Below, in pieces: positions 33,858 through 45,755 of a stretch of DNA of 64,000 nt; the first letter of the stretch is position 1; every line of letters begins with the position of its first letter. Below the pieces are notes generated by a model, which worked only from the letters and a program-made list of their open reading frames with translations, searched no databases and was not told the origin of the DNA. Source of the DNA: Symbiodinium natans (taxonomy: Eukaryota > Sar > Dinophyceae > Suessiales > Symbiodiniaceae); contig CAJNDS010002689.1 in NCBI GenBank assembly GCA_905221605.1, positions 97,001-161,000 of the forward strand. The letters run 5' to 3'. Position numbers and translations under genes: made by a program.

Positions 33858-34332
33858 CATGCGCTGGCTAGTGTTGTCTCTTTCGCAACAGGTGTTCTTC
33901 TGCACGACATTGGACATGAAGGAGCCCGGCTACGAAGTCACAGGGCTCGACATGTTTAGCAGAACACTGCTGCTTCCTGCCGGCGAAGTTCAAGTGGGAA
34001 AGCTTTGTTGCCCATGACGAAGAACGCCATCTGGTCGATGACCTGATCACACACAGAACTTCCCCGAGGATTTTTGCCACCGATCGACCTCACAAATTCT
34101 TTGCACGCGCCGCTCAGATATCATGCATACTGGTAAGTGCGAGCCAGTGGCTGGATCTTTCTCCTCAAGAATTCAGATATGCGGGAGTACAGCGAAGCCA
34201 TCGCAACAGCACTTTTGAGACACGGCCAATCTCCAAACAGATACTGTCTCCTGAATGCCCAGCAACAGCGATGCTGATTGATCTTGGTCCACGTGCACGC
34301 AGCAATATTCACAGGCCTCAGAGCGGGACGTA
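33858..34332 (+). pseudogene. Coding-like locus with two overlapping frames, possibly frameshifted
   Basis: Frame one starts at ATG 33858 and, after CAACAG, reads VFFCTTLDMKEPGYEVTGLD then MFSRTLLLPAGE, ending at a TGA near 34017. Frame two overlaps it, has acceptor TTTAGCAG at 33962 and reads FLPAKFKWESFVAHDEERHL, then VDDLITHRTSPRIFATDRPH and more. It stays open to a TAG at about 34332, or to a GTAAGT donor at 34133. Both frames look protein-like and switch by one base around 33985. This fits a single ancestral frame broken by an indel, or one real and one fortuitous frame. Product unknown. Confidence 0.3.
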
Positions 34333-35458
34333 GCATAAAAGGTACACATAACAGACATCTCCCGAAGTGCAGACGAGGTTTACATACGTGGTATTTACTG
34401 CGACGTTGAGTACCAGTTCTCTTGTTCTACTCTTCCTCATCTGACTGTCATCCACTCCCTACAGCAGCTGTAGTAGAGAATGGGCAAGATTGTGAACAAA
34501 GCTCTGACTAGCTGTCCAGTCCTTGGGCCGAACCTCGTGTAGTCTTTTTGTGGTTAACAGGCAGCCGAGTGGTCTAAGCCCAAGTAGCTTGGCAACCCTT
34601 TGATCTACACGTCGGGCAGGTCTCCTTGCACGAGGGCACACCTTAGTTTAACTCAAAGCAGGCTGGAGGATCCTTTCTACAGCCTGCTCCGGCATTGGGA
34701 TCTGGGACTGTCAGTGAGAGGCAGCCAACTCTTGAGCAAATTTGTAAAGCGGAATGTAGGGAACGGCAGCTGGACTTCCGCCCCAGAGGCCCAAGGCATC
34801 CCCTAGAATGCACACTGTCATTGACAAGAGTCACTGGCAATTGGGAGGATTTGCTCTGACTGATTGAACACATGCGCTTCGCTTAATTTCACCACTCACT
34901 AGTTGCTGAACTGGACTTGATTGCAAGAAACCCTGAATGCCATTGAATGCCTGAATGGGTCTCGCACCCAGGAGCTTCGCTACGGGAGCAGGTGGCGAAT
35001 GGTCTTCACTGCAGTTCGATAGCACTGCCATGTAGCCTCAAGCTGCAAACTCGTGAATTGTATCAAAACGATCACCCCAGCACAATGAATGCAATGAATG
35101 TGGCACCAACACCTGGGACGAACTTTCTCGTGCTGCGAATGCTGCAGTTGACTTGCGCTTGCCCCACGCCAAGCAACCCTGGCCAATGTACGTTTGAACT
35201 GAACCGCCATCAGTGGGATCTATGGCTGCGACTCCTGCTCACATGTAAGCTGAATAGGTACTCTGTAGCTGCGACCCCGGCTCATGTGTAGGTGGACAGG
35301 CGAGCTGCATTGGGCACTGACGCTACACTCCCGCCATATGGCTCAGGAAGGGACACAGTACAACGTGTCCAGCCCCTTCAAGCTCCTGGCTTTCGGTTGG
35401 GCAGCGCAGGTGGATGGTACCAGCGGAAAGACTGCCACCTGCAGGGGCAGCGGGCGGA
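34333..35458. other. No gene recognised
   Basis: Short frames on both strands without splice support. Confidence 0.4.
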
Positions 35459-35665
35459 TCAGCAGACCGTCCGAGGAGGTACTGCAGAGCAGGATTCATT
35501 TGCATCCTGAAGTTTTGAAGCGTTCGTCTCTGTTCCAAGGCACACATCCTCATTGGTAGCATTCTGAAATACCTTCACCATGTCGGTGTCCAGCAGGTCG
35601 TGTAGCACCTCCCGATCAGCAAAAGCAACACGCACGGTGCACAGATTTTCATCAGTCAATGCCAC
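35459..35665 (-). CDS. Isolated exon candidate
   Basis: The frame reads ALTDENLCTVRVAFADREVL then HDLLDTDMVKVFQNATNEDV and on to a stop at 35459. Composition and codon use are protein-like. A stop lies just upstream, so an acceptor must fall within about 15 bases of the start. The 3' boundary is unclear because a second frame overlaps. No family recognised. Confidence 0.28.
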   Translation of the reverse strand: MALTDENLCTVRVAFADREVLHDLLDTDMVKVFQNATNEDVCLGTETNASKLQDANESCSAVPPRTVC

Positions 35666-35724
35666 TACCAGCAGGTCTCATTGCCTGGGTGGGCACAATT
35701 GCTTTGGAAGGTACTGTCGGCACC

Positions 35725-37550
35725 GGCGGCGTCAGTGAAGACCCTAATTTTTTTGTTCACCCCACCCAGCTCTCGTCTCGCCCCCACCCCCACCCACCCC
35801 ACCTCCACCCACCACCACCCACCCTGCCCACCAACCCACCACACCACCCACCCACCCCCACCACACCTCCTTTCTGCCATCCCGCAACCCCACCACCACA
35901 CCCCCTCACGAAGGCCCAAAACCCTCAATCTCTGGAAATGAAATGTATGCCCAAACCCCCGCCGCCCTTCCCCTCTCCCAGCTCTCCCCGCCCCACTGCC
36001 CACCACCACCCACCACCACCCACCACCACCCACCACCACCCACCACCACCCACCACCACCCACCACCACCACCACCACCACCAGAAAGCTCCGGCAACAA
36101 ATCGGCAAGTTGGCCGACCGACGCCCAGCCCACTAAGGCACTAAGGCGAATAACGACACGCCAAAGAGAGCTCAACTTCTGCTTCAGGGTTTGGCCTTTC
36201 CCGAGTGGCACGCCCTCACAAGCCATCTGAGAACATAGCCCATGTGACATGGTATCACAGTTTTGCAGCGTTCCCCCAGGGCACAGCGGTATTGGGACAA
36301 CTTCCGTCTTGACATCTACTCATGTACGCTGCACCCTTTACTCTCTAAGCGCATGGCCAAACCCCCCCCCCCCGGCCCTCACCTCTCACCGCCATTGACT
36401 ACCCACCACCCACCCCCACCACCCACCCGCCAGACCACCGACCACCGACCTACCACCCACCCTGTTTTAAGGAGGCCCCCCCCCCCCCCACTCTCCCTGC
36501 TCTCCTCGCTCCCCGCCCTTTGTCTCCCCGCCCTCCTCAACCCACCAACCACCGAAACTCCCCACCACCCTCACCGCCCGACCACCCACCCCCCACCACT
36601 CCCCGCGCACCAAACCTGGAAAATGAAGTGTCTTGAGGGCTTCAGTGCATGGCTAAATCCCGCTTTCCGCACCCCTACTCTCCCCACCCTCCCAACCAAC
36701 CCAACTGCCTTCCCCACCACCCACCACCCACCCTGAACCACCCACCACCCACCCACCCCCTGCCCACCAACCTCCTTCGCTACTGCCTTCCCCACAACCG
36801 AGCAAACGGGCCACAGCTCTTGCGAGATTGCCTACCTCAAACTTTTCTTCAACTGAGCATACATGGCTTGTCTGATTATAAGGCGGGGGAGGGGTCCCAG
36901 AATGTATGGTTCCCAGAACGGGGACAAGGGTGCCACAGCCAAGCCCAGTACAAGCGGTCGGCGGCATTGGCGGTAGCCATTAAATCGGGCAGCGCGAGGT
37001 CCCCAAAGGACCGAGCAAATGCGGACCTTTTAGCCCGGGTCGTCCCGGGAATAGCCTTGCTGGCCTCTGGCCTTCTGCGAAGCAGAATTAGGCCGGACGC
37101 CAGTGCCGCCGACCCCCGCGTGCCGCCGGTGAACGGTTTTTTTTTCGTGGTTTTTTGCGTCGCCACGGAGGCCCCCAGAGGGCGCGCATCATGAGCATCA
37201 GCGGGTCCAGCCCGGGACCCCCAGGCGCGCATCAGGAGCATCAGCGGCTCCCGGGGCGGGACCCCGGGGGCGCATCAGGAGCATGATGCCCCCCAAAGGG
37301 CGGGCATAAGCGACGTGTCTAAGCCCGGGGCTACGAAAAAGGGAGTTTAGGGGCCTTATAAAGTGCTTAGAAACGTTAAGGGAGTCTAGGAGCCTCAAAC
37401 GCTTAGAGATTGGGAGTTTAGGGGCCTGAAAATGCTTAGAAACTTAACGCTTAGAGATTTTAAGGGAGTTTAGGGGCCTCAACATGCTTAGAAACTGCTC
37501 GCCCCGGGCTTCTGCGTGCGCTGCCCGCCCATGGGCGCAGCCCCTTAAAA
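35725..37550 (+). mobile_element. Composite dispersed element, copy A
   Basis: Four blocks are shared with copy B at 58577-59549. The head is GGCGGCGTCAGTGAAGACCC (35725-35744, 19 of 20 identical). A C-rich block contains TATGCCCAAACCCCC (35946). The internal block at 36961-36990 is built on GGTAGCCATTAAATCGGGC (28 of 30 identical), followed by GCCGACCCC and GGTTTTTTGCGT (37149). The tail, CTTCTGCGTGCGCTGCCCG through GGGCGCAGCCCCTTAAAA (37509-37550), differs at one of 40 positions. Copy A is longer because CCACCC-rich material is amplified. Behind the internal block are GCATCAGGAGCATCAGCGG repeats and TTTAGGGGCCT repeats. No reverse transcriptase was seen; a non-autonomous retroposon fits best. 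Confidence 0.6.
36000..36085. repeat. CACCACCACC decamer tandem array
   Basis: About eight copies of a 10-bp CCACCACCAC-type unit lie inside copy A of the composite element. The Pro/His/Thr and Val/Gly frames across it are repeat translation. Confidence 0.9.
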
Positions 37551-38104
37551 TCGGGAAACGCCTCTCTGTGTGCCCGCCAGGGCGGTTTAGCAATGAGCCG
37601 GCATGCAGCGCCCGCCGACCCCGCCCTTGGAGGGTATCATGGAACCTCCGCGGCCTCCCGAGCCTTCCGGACCGGGCCGGATCGGGGCGGGGGCGCGAGA
37701 GCACCTTCAAAAGCATTCGATGATTTTGAGCTTTTTTCCGACCTGAGAAAGGGTGCTTTTGGGGGGGGGGGCCCGGCGAGCATCATGAGCATCAGCGGCA
37801 TCGCTATTTCGGGAAGAGGGGCTCCAAATCCCGCCTCGGCAGGGGCAGCGCTTTTGTGGGATTTTCATGCCCGTGGGAAGGGTGCCGATGGGCAAGGAAC
37901 GGAGCCAATGATGCCCGCGATGCCTGTGTCGTGCAGCTTGTCTTGTGCGCGGCGCGCGCGCGAAAGCGCGCGCGCGCGCGCGCGCGCGCGCGCGCGCCGT
38001 TTGGATTGCCTTGCCGGCACTCTTTCCGGGACCCGCCACGCGCCTGCGCTGCGTGCCTCTGCCTCCTCGGGCCGTTGCCCGCCCCTGGGCGCAGCCCCTT
38101 AAAA
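37551..38104 (+). mobile_element. Partial or nested unit of the composite element
   Basis: The interval shares GAGCATCATGAGCATCAGCGG-type sequence (about 37780) with copy A. It also has a (CG)n run followed by CCGTTTG, as in copy B (59430-59453), and ends with GCCCCTGGGCGCAGCCCC then TTAAAAT at 38075-38104. It abuts copy A directly. Confidence 0.5.
37958..37998. repeat. (CG)n tract
   Basis: About 19 alternating CG steps with one short interruption; a strong Z-DNA-forming sequence. Confidence 0.9.
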
Positions 38105-39274
38105 TTAGCAAGCAGTGCACGAGCACCAATTGTGAGAAAAATGCCGACACACTATAGTCACCACAGCAAACAACTACTTTCGAATAGTGTTGAAACGGAA
38201 TAACGCGCCCCCCGGCCCCCCCGCCCCCCCCCCGCTCCGAAAGAGGAGCGGCAGACACAGCGAAATACTCTGCCAGCCATTCTTGAGCTTCAAGGCTTAA
38301 GGAACCCCAACCTTTTTGCCAAAAGCTTTGTCGCTGAACAAAAAACTAGAGAGAGTAACCTGGGCTTAAGCTTTCACAGGTTCTGGCTAAGTAAGGTGAC
38401 CTGGAAACCAAGGAAGAATCTCACAAAGAAACTGCCTCATTGCACTTCTCCCGCAGCTGTAGCGTGCCAGGGAAAGTCCGATTTCTGCTGAGTTGGATGC
38501 CAACCTCAGCAGCAGAGCAGCGGCTTCAATCGACCAATTCTTGACTGACACATTCCTCATCATTCCTCCATGCTCGTATCGCTGATCCGCTGATTCTCTT
38601 CTTCACTCTGCAGAACGGGAACTCCATGCAGTCGGCCCTTCTGCTGCGGTCGAGAGGATTTCTCCGCCCACGTGTTCCAGTAAGTGTTTCCTGCGATGCA
38701 GGCTTGACCAGCACATGACTCATTCACGAAGTACCGCAGTCATCTTTTCTCATCCACGTGGTTCTTGCAGATCAGCTTCTACATTTCTAATTTCAGAAGG
38801 CTTTTGATTGTCGAGTGCCAGTTTTCGACAAGACGGCCAGCCTTGTTTGATGAGTGTCTGAACTTTCCTTAGAACTCACAGCACTTCGCTTGCTTGAAGA
38901 ATGCTGATAACAACACTCTTAGACGACCACGTCACAGCGGCCTCTCTCAATTCCAACGGAAAACAACCAATATCACAATATCCAGCGACCACCACCAAGA
39001 AGAGCTTACAAAGAACGGCACTGAAAACTGTAAACAGAGAGGTTTGAACGCAAAGAGTCTGGTGCACGCTCTTTGGCACGGGCCCCACCACGCAGTGCAT
39101 GCGCTTACCGTTCACTTCAAAGAGAGGTGGCACACCTCGGGCCAAGGCTGCTCAGAAGATCCATTTCTTTCCCCGAGCACCGAAGCAGGCACCTCGTCCA
39201 ACATTCCAGCACTGAACGCAGCTTTCGTGATGCCTGGGCTGCGAGCAGATGCAAGCATGGCGAGCGGCACTTAC
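38105..39274. other. No gene firmly recognised
   Basis: A hydrophobic minus-strand frame at 38876-39145 may include exons; a GTAAGC donor lies at 39108. Phases could not be matched to the exon at 39275-39444. Confidence 0.35.
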
Positions 39275-39444
39275 AGTGCAGCCGTGGCGACCCATGATTT
39301 TGTAATATTCGCTGACCCATGACATGCCATGACCATCCAGGAATCCAGGTCCAGGTCCGATTTCAATTCCAAACATCTTCCCAACATTATCCAACGTCCC
39401 CATAGCTAGATACAGGATCAAAAATCTGAGCGACAGGCCTTCCG
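39275..39444 (-). CDS. Isolated exon candidate with hydrophobic segment
   Basis: After TTTGGCAG the frame reads LSLRFLILYLAMGTLDNVGK, then MFGIEIGPGPGFLDGHGMSW, and ends in phase 0 before a perfect GTAAGT donor at 39274. The first 15 residues could form a membrane helix. No family recognised and the next exon is unresolved. Confidence 0.33.
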
Positions 39445-40254
39445 CTGCCAAACCTCAGCTCCCGCATCTGAGCACTGGGTACTAAAGGCTTTCAGAAGCC
39501 CGCCACTGCCGTGCGTTCCACGTCTCAATAACATTGCAGCCACTGCTTGAGCATCCAATGATGACAAGAATTACAGCACATGCATTGTAAGGCATTGTAA
39601 GGCTGAGCCCCATGCAGACACACACACACATCCTACTTCATGTTGACACTACACCTTTGTTAGGTGATACAGCTGAAGAGTGTCAGGACCCGAACGACAG
39701 AAGAGAACCGCGCAGCTAGTCTGTCAGTATTGCTATAGGATGCTATAGGCCACTATGTTCTCTCCCAAAATCTACCTCTGCTGCCTCTGCTTGCAGTCCA
39801 GCGTCACAGATCCCTCCATGGGCTGGCAGCATGTGTGACACTTGCAGCTGTCGTAGCGGTGCAATCGCAGGGAGACAGTGTGGTTCGCCTTGCCTTCAAG
39901 GTACATATTTAGCAGCTGACGACTTGACATGATAGAGTGGTGCTTTTGTCCTGAAGACTTCCTTGCGATATATGCCCCAGAATTGACACTCCAAGTCAAG
40001 CAGCCGACACGAGCAGCGTATTGCGAAGTATTTGCAACACTTAACAAAGCATGCAGTGCAGCAACTGGTCAGCTTTACATGTCATCTGTTTACCAAGCTC
40101 ACCTTGTTCACCGCTGTGCTACACTGCACAAGACAGGGCGAGACACTCCAAACCGTGACATTCAAGCGCATTCCAGGCCAGTACAGGCGGTTCGGATCAG
40201 CCGCCCCGATAAAGTCACCTTTCCTTAGATCCAAGATGATCCAAGACACCTTCT
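39445..40254. other. No gene recognised
   Basis: Short frames only; a small (CA)n lies near 39620. Confidence 0.4.
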
Positions 40255-40482
40255 TCAACGGGCTTGGACCATGCTCAGATTTGACGAGATGTCCGAAGAA
40301 AAGTTTCTGTACATCCTCGTCCTCTTGCAGCAGAATTTCTCCAGAATACCCTCAGCAGCAGTGCCAATGTCCACATGAACAGAATCTTCGCAATCTCGAG
40401 AAACAATACCTCGGGGCATCCGAATCTCCGCCCGACCATGCCGTGACATGCCTGCCACTGTCGAAACTCGGACCATTCTCAC
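40255..40482 (-). CDS. Exon or small gene of unknown function
   Basis: The frame opens after AGGGCAG at about 40483 and reads MVRVSTVAGMSRHGRAEIRM, then PRGIVSRDCEDSVHVDIGTA and AEGILEKFCCKRTRMYRNFS, to a stop at 40255. It could start at the first Met or be spliced in. A GTAAGG sits a few bases upstream in the same orientation, suggesting adjacent splice sites. Composition is protein-like; no family recognised. Confidence 0.36.
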   Translation of the reverse strand: MRMVRVSTVAGMSRHGRAEIRMPRGIVSRDCEDSVHVDIGTAAEGILEKFCCKRTRMYRNFSSDISSNLSMVQAR

Positions 40483-41449
40483 CTGCCCTTACCTGACAAC
40501 CTCCATGCTCAAGATAATCTATGCGCCTTCGACACGTTCACCTTTGATGAGGTCCGCCATCTTCCTTGATGATAGTAAGGCTTGCTAGAGACGGTGCATT
40601 GCTCGATGACTCTTGGACGGCTTGCTCTAAGGCTACGCTTGGGCCCAAGCAGTGCCTAACACTGTGTTCTGAACGGATTCAAAAACATGGTCTGGCACTC
40701 AACTTAGGTCTGGTCCTCAAGTTAGCACCACGCGGCCGTTTGTGAATGACAGCAGCTTCCTCAGCAGCTAAGTCCTGACGAGTGCTGACAGGAGCAGAGA
40801 ACCATCCACATTCCCCAAAGACTTGAAAACTGGCAAGGCCACATTGAAATCATTACAAGTCCGACGCTTCATCCAGACCTCCTGCATCGGCTCCCGGATC
40901 CCCGTTGCATGTCAATCAAAACGTTAGGTTTGGATTTGGACCAAGGGGAACTGAAACTGGCTTGGGCTTCATCGATGAAAGCCGTGTTGCGAACTCTGGT
41001 TGATTGACATCTGCCAAGAAATGTGTTCGTATGAGAATCGGGGGCCACGCTCGGGACTGATGGCAACTTGAAGGTGTTGGAAGTTGGCCTTCTCTCCAAG
41101 GTGGGGCAAGTCTCGCACTGGAACTTTGCACGTCAGATCACCCGAGGCTACTTAAGGTCTGGAGATGGATGGGTCAAGCAAGCTTCTTTGCTGTCCTTTT
41201 TGTCTTGCGATCACTCTTGACTGCTCACTCGATGGCGATTTTTGGGATGGCCCACAGGGACTGGAAGCAGTGAATGCCGTGCGTCCGAGTCTCAAGAGAG
41301 CTTGCAAAATACGTGTCTCGATTCCTTCTTCCTGTTGGTGGACCGGGATGTGGAGGCTGTTGTCTTGGTTGTCTTGCTGCGAGGCTCAAAGCTTGCAGCA
41401 TCTCAAATCTATGGCTCAAGAGATGGCCATCATGTAGAGTCTGGGCACT
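40483..41449. other. No gene recognised
   Basis: Overlapping frames on both strands without splice support. Confidence 0.4.
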
Positions 41450-41779
41450 ATGTTTTGTTGGAGCTTCGCATCCTTGGGGAACACAGTAAACAATGTGGAG
41501 CAGGGCGTGAGACTAGAAGAAGGGTTAGTTAAAGCCATGATCGAAAAACGAGGGTTGAAGGACTTCGAACAAGCCTGGGCATCGACTCTGAACACAGTAG
41601 CGCACATCCCAATATTGCCACAAAATTGCTATGATGTGTTCTGTCGATGGATTCAGAGGCGCCACGACAAGCTTCTGTTCCGACAGAGCCAGGTACAAAC
41701 TAAAGCGAAAAGAAACGCTTGGCCCGGAGTTCCCCCTGAGCCGGTCTTCGCAACTGACGGGACAACCGTTCTACACTAG
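41450..41779 (+). CDS. Coding-like open frame, possibly retroelement-derived
   Basis: The frame reads NTVNNVEQGVRLEEGLVKAM, then IEKRGLKDFEQAWAST and PVFATDGTTVLH before a stop. The ATDGT near the end recalls the first RNase H motif of retroelement polyproteins, but the segment stops there. It could equally be an ordinary exon; the acceptor GGGGAACACAG at about 41486 would open the best part. Low certainty. Confidence 0.25.
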   Translation: MFCWSFASLGNTVNNVEQGVRLEEGLVKAMIEKRGLKDFEQAWASTLNTVAHIPILPQNCYDVFCRWIQRRHDKLLFRQSQVQTKAKRNAWPGVPPEPVFATDGTTVLH

Positions 41780-42039
41780 GATCTAGGATGAACTCCTTAC
41801 AAACTTGCTGGAAATGGTGCCGTGGCCAGTGAACGCCGCATGCAGCGGTGTAACATGTGCGAGCAACAGCCCAGCTCGCTTTTCTCGGAACATGGAGCCG
41901 AGATTGGGACTTTGGGTTGGGGTGCAGAGTTTATCTCGCTTTCCCTCAAAAGGCGTCAGTGACTGCGTCATCTCCACGGGTTTGGCTTCCCGAGGGCAAC
42001 TCTCTCGCCAGTTTTGTATTCCAGGCTGTCGCCGCACTC

Positions 42040-42330
42040 CCTGCGTTTAGGGTCCGAATCCTGAGAAGGTTCTGTGTTGCTTAGTGTCTTAGGTTTGCGC
42101 ATTTGCCACTCGCCGCCTTTTGAGGGGCTCTTATCTTCTTTCATTAGGGCCCTGAGGGCCTGAGGGCTTGCCACTCACCACCTGTCCTTATTGGGATTCA
42201 ATTTAACGCGTAGGGTTTCCGGCTCACTACGGGTCTCACATATTCATCTTTCGGCTTGTCACTCAGCACCAGCTCTTCGAGGGATTCACATGATCTCGTG
42301 GAGTTTAGGGTTTGCTGCCTACTGCTGCAT
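42040..42330. repeat. Five diverged tandem units with GTTTGCCACTCACC core
   Basis: Related cores appear at about 42092 (TTTGCGCATTTGCCACTCGC), 42168 (GGGCTTGCCACTCACCACC), 42214 (GGGTTTCCGGCTCACTACG), 42253 (CGGCTTGTCACTCAGCACC) and 42308 (GGGTTTGCTGCCTACTGCTG). They are spaced about 40-75 bases and often preceded by TTAGG. Confidence 0.6.
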
Positions 42331-44478
42331 TTTCATTTTGGTTTTTGCCAATAACTTTCGAGACAGCTCCCATCACCCTGGCAAACTTCATATGGCGACA
42401 AGCATGCACACGTGAACTGACAGCAAGCCTTTACAGCAAATCAATGCAGGCAAGGCCTCGGGGGTCCTCCAGCATCCCCAAGCTCATTTACTCCGCGAGA
42501 CCTGCGGTTGCTTTCCGTATCTGCAGCCCGGCCATGCGGACTGAGGTGCGCTGCTTGGACCGCCAATGCACGCGTCTCGTGGGCATGGGTCGGCCCGGCT
42601 GCCGAGGCGGCACGCGGGATATATTTGCCATCAAAATGGGTTCATGAGAGGCTGTACGTGAAAGCTGAACTGAGGATGTAAGATATGTAAGCTCCAGGAC
42701 TCCAATTTCCTCCCCATCTTTTTCAGTGTTTCGGAGAAGCAACTCGTTTCTCCTGGCCTGATGAGATCGGAATGCTCTCTTTAAAACGTATGCACTGTGA
42801 CATTTAGTTGCGACTGTAGAGCTTAGGCAAGGCATGGTAAGGCAGCTCATGGCACCTGGACCCCCAGAACGTTCCACATCAAACTCAGGCCACCGACCTC
42901 TTGACCGGAGTACAGGCTCAACAAGTGTAGGTCCTCGTCCATGTCCAGTAAGACATCCAGCGTCATGGCGTGCACGTTTCTCTCAGCCCATTTCGGGTGC
43001 CTGCACGCAAAGTGCACCACAGTGGCATCGATCCAGCAGATTGGCTAAACATGGCACTCAACAACCCAGCATGTTGGTTGCATGGAGGGTCTGCAGAACC
43101 TTGTGACACCCAAGAAACGACGGGTCAATTGCCATCCATCAATAGCATGTTGCGGAACATTCTCGGATCTTGATCTTCTGTTGAACCACAAGCCCAGGAA
43201 GGAATTCGGGCTGGCTCCATCCTAGCTCTTTCAACTTGCACCATCTTGCACCTCCGTGTTGATCGCTGACGCTGCAATGCGAAGTCGTCTGCGCAGCGGC
43301 TCCAGGTGCCCTTAGCATCTTGCAACTTCTTGCCAGGGATGCCTGTGACGTCACAAGGCCGAGGCATGGGAGATGTGTTTCAAGTTTCTTGCTGTTAGAA
43401 CCCTGCTGTCTTCTCTTCAGCATATTCAGGCATGCCTGCGAGACCACAATGTCACGATGAACACTGTTGTGCCAAGCATCCGACTACACAACATTGATCG
43501 CAAAGTCTCACTCATCTCAGACCCTGACCAAAAGGAGCCACAAGCAAACAGCAGCGCTGGGCAACCTGGAGCGAACCTGAAGATGTTCAGTACCAGACAA
43601 ACTGGTGTCGGAAGATGGCCTGATTGGGTCTGACGCATGAAGAACACGCGATGTCTTCAACAGATTGTTGGATCTGCTGGGCTAAACTACTTGCCGCCAG
43701 GTCACATGGCTTCGCCGCATCATCCGCATGAGGAGGGCACTTCATGGAACGAGATTCGGGGTTGCTAAGGGCAATGGTTCTCTAACTTTGTCGGAACTGT
43801 CGGAACGTACTGTGGCTGAACCATAGGTCTCGATCTGACATGATTTGACGTCCTGGCAGGCGTAACGCCGCAACAATGTCAGCCAAAGCAGCTGATGCAA
43901 AGATGATGCAAAGATGATGCTCAGAAGTGTGCTGAATATCGGTGCTGCCAGTGCTCCCAGGTTCCATAGTTCCACGAGGTTCCACGGCATGCTGCATTTG
44001 CTCAGGCCTCGACTGCGAGAACATCTTGAAACACCTGGCTTGAAGAGGAGAAGTCGGTCCAATGAGAGTCTGACACAAGTACAGACAATGAGAGTCTGAG
44101 TTGGGCAGCCTGTTCTGCTACTCACAACCCCACGCACGACGGAAGGCAATCTCACTCAGGATGAGGGAGCCATGATGTTTCTTGATGAGTGGTTTAGGCG
44201 CTCACCATCCTGTTCCTTTAGGGCCAGGCAGTGTGAGAGTCTGGCAGTTTTCGGCCTATGTGAGTTTGCGTAGCTTGCTCTTGGCCTGTTTGGACTGTTT
44301 TGAAGTGCTTGCACACAAACGTACATATGACTTTAGCTACTTTCTGAAGATATTGCATCAAATACAGCATCTAGACCTTCAATCAACACGCTCCGAACGC
44401 TGCAAGCTTCAGATCCTCTAACTGCTCACAGGTCAAACGTGCTCGGGTGCAAATTTGACTTGCGTTTGGCTTGGCTCG
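42331..44478. other. No gene recognised
   Basis: Only short frames. A small tandem repeat (GATGCAAA units) is at 43888-43917, and AATGAGAGTCTGA occurs twice at about 44056 and 44086. Confidence 0.4.
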
Positions 44479-45310
44479 GCTTCTGCTACAGGGAGGGCAA
44501 AAAGAGCAGCGGGCGCAGCCCCCACCTTAACAACAGAGAAGCTGTGCATTTGCATTGCCGAGTTTTTTTTGAATTCGAAAGTCTTGCCTGTGAAGCAAAC
44601 GGAATTTTGAAGGCAGAAAAACGTTGTGTCTTGTGTTTCACAGGTATTGCTTGCTTGTGAACCAAGGGGGTACTGTTGAACAATTATTGGCGTGTTTGCA
44701 TGTGGCCGAGTTGTTGGTTAGGACGAAGGCAAGCGTGAACATGAGGTCTGGCTTGGTCTTGCTTTAAAGCTTGCTTGTTAAGCAAAGGGGTGGCTTAATA
44801 CACGTTGCGGTTAGCTTAAGAGTTGCTGGCGTTGGTTCTGCACGGAGGCAAAGGGGCTCGAACTTGCTTAAGCCAAATTGGCTTTGTGCTGCTGTACCGT
44901 GCCGAAGATTGCTGGATTCAAAGGTTTTTCTTGCGAAGCAAAGGCGTAATTCTGAAAAACAATGGTGTAGTTAAATCGGTGTGGGCTGTTGGCTTTGGAA
45001 GTTGCGTCGTTTCTTTCGTTCTTAAATTTCTTTATGTACTTATTTTCTTTGCTGGCTTCTGGGTTCAAAGGTTTGAGCTGCTGGTTCTGGACGGAGGAAG
45101 CAAACGTACCCAGCCTTCAAAAACATGATTTGGCTTTGGCTTGGCTTTGTTTGGGCTTCAACTGCGCAATCCTCATAGACGTTGGCGAGTGCTTCTGGAT
45201 TGACAGGTCTAGCTGCGAAGCAAAAGAAAATGTTTTATGGCATGATTCGGTTGGCTTGGCTGCTTGGTTGCGGCTGACTGTTGCTTCTTGGCGGAAGCAA
45301 ATTTATTGAT
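44479..45310 (+). repeat. T/G-rich diverged repeat array headed by a tail-like block
   Basis: The block starts with GCTTCTGC and GGGCGCAGCCCC (44479-44530), similar to the tail of the composite element. After it, TGTGAAGCAAA/TGCGAAGCAAA-type cores recur at about 44590, 44650, 44775, 44932 and 45213, often preceded by GATTCAAAGGT or similar, with GGACGGAGG between. The strand is rich in TTG and GGCTT. Open frames across it are long because of this composition. Confidence 0.5.
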
Positions 45311-45559
45311 TGTGTCTTCTCTTTCTTCCTTCCTTCCTTTCCTTGTTATTTGCAGCCCTGCTTCGACATGCTGAAATGTACAGCACTCAAAGCCTGTGAG
45401 CTCAACCCCCAGATAAAAGCCCAAAAACAAGAAATGCAAAACCAGAAGCACAACAAACAAAAAGTGCCCACAATGAACTGTAAATCTCAAAGTTTGTGGT
45501 CTGAATTGTTCCGGGGCAAGCTGTAGTGTTGAGAAAAACATGAGGAGTCGGGAGGTAGG

Positions 45560-45755
45560 TAAAGAACGCTGTCAGCGTTGACAGACTGGACCAAGACGTT
45601 GGGCAGAACATGGCCACCCAGATCTTTGCGTGTCTGCCTGGCTGCCTCAAGATGTAACGAGAAGTCGTCGGATGCCCTGGCCGTAAGGCCCAAGCGCAAC
45701 CGTGTTTTGTCACGAAAGCTAAGTCCTTGAGCTTGTGGGACTTTGTGGAACTTTG
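45560..45755 (-). CDS. Isolated exon candidate
   Basis: The minus strand reads GLSFRDKTRLRLGLTARASD, then DFSLHLEAARQTRKDLGGHV and LPNVLVQSVNADSVLYLP. Composition is protein-like and the opposite strand is not. Splice boundaries were not fixed; no family recognised. Confidence 0.28.

Noticed and set aside
35659-36144. Pro/His/Thr-rich plus-strand frames and Val/Gly/Trp-rich minus-strand frames
   Set aside because: Translation of CCACCC arrays inside the composite element.
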